Assembly (NCBI RefSeq): GCF_003885045.1
Contig: NZ_RHJS01000002.1
Location: forward strand, 186,001-250,000
DNA length: 64,000 bases
Reading direction: 5' to 3'
Source: Schaedlerella arabinosiphila
Lineage (GTDB): Bacteria > Bacillota > Clostridia > Lachnospirales > Lachnospiraceae
Positions 62,241-64,000 of this stretch are shown here, in pieces. Position numbers and translations under genes: made by a program. The notes below the pieces were generated by a model that was given only the letters and a program-made list of their open reading frames with translations, made no database searches and had not been told where the DNA came from. Numbering within the stretch: position 1 is the stretch's first letter; each line of letters opens with the position of its first letter.

Positions 62241-63445
62241 AATCAATTCTGTTTGTGATAAATACAATGGGCATGGGGGGTGGAGAAATTGCGATGATAG
62301 AATTGCTTAGGCAATTAGATATGGAAAAGTATGAAATATCGCTGCTTGTGCTGACAGGACAAGGAGAGCTCATAAGAAAGCTGCCGAAGAAAGTTAATTT
62401 ATTAAATAAAAAATATTTTCCTGTTTCTGTGCTTGATTGGAGGGGAAAGATAAGACTTTTTAAGACCGTAATAAAAGTAATGCTGTTTAAAGGTTTGGTT
62501 TTTAAAAAGATGCGTTATATTATCAAAAATCTGAAGAATATGATTGAGCAAGGAAATATAAAAAAGGATAAACTTCTCTGGAAATGTATTTCTGATGGAG
62601 CACAGCAACTGGATCAGGAGTATGATCTTGCAATAGCTTATTTGGAAGGCGCTTCGGCATATTATGTGGCGTCTAGGGTAAAGGCAAAGAAAAAAGCAGC
62701 GTTTATTCATATTGATTATAAATTGGCAGGATATAATAGAATGCTGGATGAAGATTGTTACCTGGATTTTGATAGGGTATATACTGTATCAGAAAATGCG
62801 AAAAAGGTTTTTCTTGAGGTTTATCCAGAATGCAAAGAGCGGGTAGCAGTATTTTACGATTTGATAGATAGGGAAAGGATTATTAACAATTCTAAAGAAA
62901 AGGGGGGATTTTCAGATGATTTTGACGGAATCAGGATTTTGACGGTCGGGCGTTTGGTTCGTCAAAAGGCAATTGATATAGCAATTGACACGATGAATAT
63001 ATTAAAGCATTCTCAAAAACATTTTCGATGGTATGTTTTAGGAGAAGGAGAACTGAGGAGAAAATTGGAAAAGCAAATTCGAACACTTGGACTGGAAAAA
63101 GATTTTATCCTCCTTGGAACGGTAGATAACCCATTCCCATATTATGCTCAGTGCGATATATACGTTCATACGTCTTATTTTGAAGGAAAGGGAAGCATTG
63201 CGATAGAAGAGGCTCAGGTTCTGGGGTGTACAATAGTTGCATCGGAGCATAGTAGTGTACGGGAACAGATAGAGGATGGCGTAGATGGGGAAATCTGTAA
63301 GCTCGACTCGAAGACATTGGCTGAAACTATATTGGAGCTTGCGAATCATCCTCAGCAGATGAACGCTTATAGTCGTGCTGCATTAGAGAGAGAACAGACA
63401 GATAATCAAAAAGAAATAGAAAAATTACTTGAGTTGATATCTTAA
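62237..63445 (+). CDS. GT4 family glycosyltransferase
   Basis: 402 aa. KSILFVINTMGMGGGEIAMIELLRQLD, then RILTVGRLVRQKAIDIAIDTM, LLGTVDNPFPYYAQCDIYVHTSYFEGKGSIAIEEAQVLGCTIVASEHSSVREQI with the E-x7-E donor motif (EGKGSIAIEEA). ATG overlaps the stop of the membrane protein gene by 4 bp (ATGA at 62237-62240). Intact and AT-rich. Confidence 0.92.
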   Translation: MKSILFVINTMGMGGGEIAMIELLRQLDMEKYEISLLVLTGQGELIRKLPKKVNLLNKKYFPVSVLDWRGKIRLFKTVIKVMLFKGLVFKKMRYIIKNLKNMIEQGNIKKDKLLWKCISDGAQQLDQEYDLAIAYLEGASAYYVASRVKAKKKAAFIHIDYKLAGYNRMLDEDCYLDFDRVYTVSENAKKVFLEVYPECKERVAVFYDLIDRERIINNSKEKGGFSDDFDGIRILTVGRLVRQKAIDIAIDTMNILKHSQKHFRWYVLGEGELRRKLEKQIRTLGLEKDFILLGTVDNPFPYYAQCDIYVHTSYFEGKGSIAIEEAQVLGCTIVASEHSSVREQIEDGVDGEICKLDSKTLAETILELANHPQQMNAYSRAALEREQTDNQKEIEKLLELIS

Positions 63446-63458
63446 TTGGAGGGGTGTT

Positions 63459-64000
63459 GTGGCAGGGAAGGTTTTATTTGTAATAGAAAGGTTTTATGGA
63501 GGAGGAGCAGAAAGAGCCTTGTCCAATATTGTAACTCACTTTCCGAGGGAATGGCAAATTGATATTTTAGTAGATGATGAATCAATGGTTAAATATCCGT
63601 ACAGAGGAAATTTGTTATCTCTTTCATATCCAGAAAAAGATTCGACGATACACTTTATCATGAGTATGATAAAACGGACAATATGTCTAAGGAAAATAAA
63701 AAGAGACAACAAATATGACGCCTGCATAAGTTTTCTTGAAGGCGCGAATATTTCTAATATCCTGTCGGGAAACAAATACTGCAAAATCATTGTATCAATA
63801 CGAAATCAAGTAATGCCTGAACATTCAGGGACATATCATAAAGTTAGAGATTTTCTTCTGACAAAACTGATGTTCGCTCATGCGGACATAGTTTCAGCCG
63901 TATCAGAAGAAATTGCAATGAGGTTGATTTATCAATTAAAGATTCCTCAAAATAAGGTGTGTGCGATTGTAAACGGATACGATTGTGAATGGATAAAAAG
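63459..64000 (+). CDS. GT4 family glycosyltransferase, partial (runs off the window)
   Basis: Open from GTG 63459 to the right edge with no stop (about 180 codons). It begins AGKVLFVIERFYGGGAERALSNIV, the same GGGAERA loop as the neighbouring GT4 enzymes, and includes CISFLEGANISNILSGNKYCKIIVSIRNQV, VSAVSEEIAMRL and IVNGYD, all in register with a GT4 N-terminal domain. GGAGGGG lies 4 bp before the GTG, a little close. The donor-binding half is outside the window. Confidence 0.85.
   Translation, partial: MAGKVLFVIERFYGGGAERALSNIVTHFPREWQIDILVDDESMVKYPYRGNLLSLSYPEKDSTIHFIMSMIKRTICLRKIKRDNKYDACISFLEGANISNILSGNKYCKIIVSIRNQVMPEHSGTYHKVRDFLLTKLMFAHADIVSAVSEEIAMRLIYQLKIPQNKVCAIVNGYDCEWIK

Overview
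The window looks like the chromosome of a Gram-positive gut anaerobe of the Clostridia, most likely a Lachnospiraceae member. This rests on strong AGGAGG-type ribosome sites, a tRNA-Trp T-box ahead of the trp genes, a LytTR/DUF3021 pair, a GntR-clpC operon and the Gram-positive form of the Pel exopolysaccharide locus. The assignment is inferred from gene content; there is no rRNA or other taxonomic marker here. Base composition is moderately GC-rich in the middle and clearly AT-rich at 1-5.5 kb and from about 56.5 kb to the end.

Layout. (a) 0-5.5 kb: an AT-rich patch of accessory genes and gene remnants: a CPBP membrane protease, a GNAT-YoaP protein, a secreted or anchored protein of unknown function, a kinase fragment, an ABC ATPase/FtsX chimera left by deletion, and a LytTR/DUF3021 regulatory pair on the minus strand. 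(b) 5.5-12.2 kb: an ABC exporter of the MacB/FtsX type whose permease carries a giant extracellular coiled coil, followed by its probable two-component system. (c) 12.2-20.3 kb: a complete tryptophan operon, trpE-trpGD(fusion)-C-F-B-A plus an aldo/keto reductase, behind a consensus promoter and a T-box riboswitch with a UGG specifier. (d) 20.4-27.2 kb: an AraC regulator, a DapF-like protein lacking both catalytic cysteines, GntR and ClpC, a small conserved protein and a truncated AAA-ATPase-like gene. (e) 27.3-40.0 kb, minus strand: a Wzx/Wzy-type exopolysaccharide cluster. (f) 40.0-43.2 kb: a two-recombinase switch module. (g) 43.2-64 kb, plus strand: a Pel-type cluster (pelD-, pelE-, pelA-like, pelF, pelG) extended by glycosyltransferases, two paralogous large membrane proteins, a DUF4832 protein and two dead genes; the last glycosyltransferase runs off the end.

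The most interesting system is the module between the two divergent polysaccharide clusters. A 1.45-kb segment carrying a Tn916-type integrase is bounded by two inverted 27-bp sites (41312-41338 and 42766-42792; 24/27 identical; each made of inverted 11-bp arms around an asymmetric 5-bp core). Just inside the left site is an outward-facing promoter (TTGAAA, 17 bp, TAATAT, minus strand). As drawn it fires toward a second tyrosine recombinase and the Wzx/Wzy cluster. After inversion it would point at the Pel cluster. Both clusters also begin with the same roughly 35-nt leader element in the same sense relative to transcription, and the Pel leader holds a short ORF overlapping an intrinsic terminator. 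I read this as a candidate either/or phase switch between two exopolysaccharides. The sites, genes and promoter motifs are visible in the sequence; inversion and its effect are inference.
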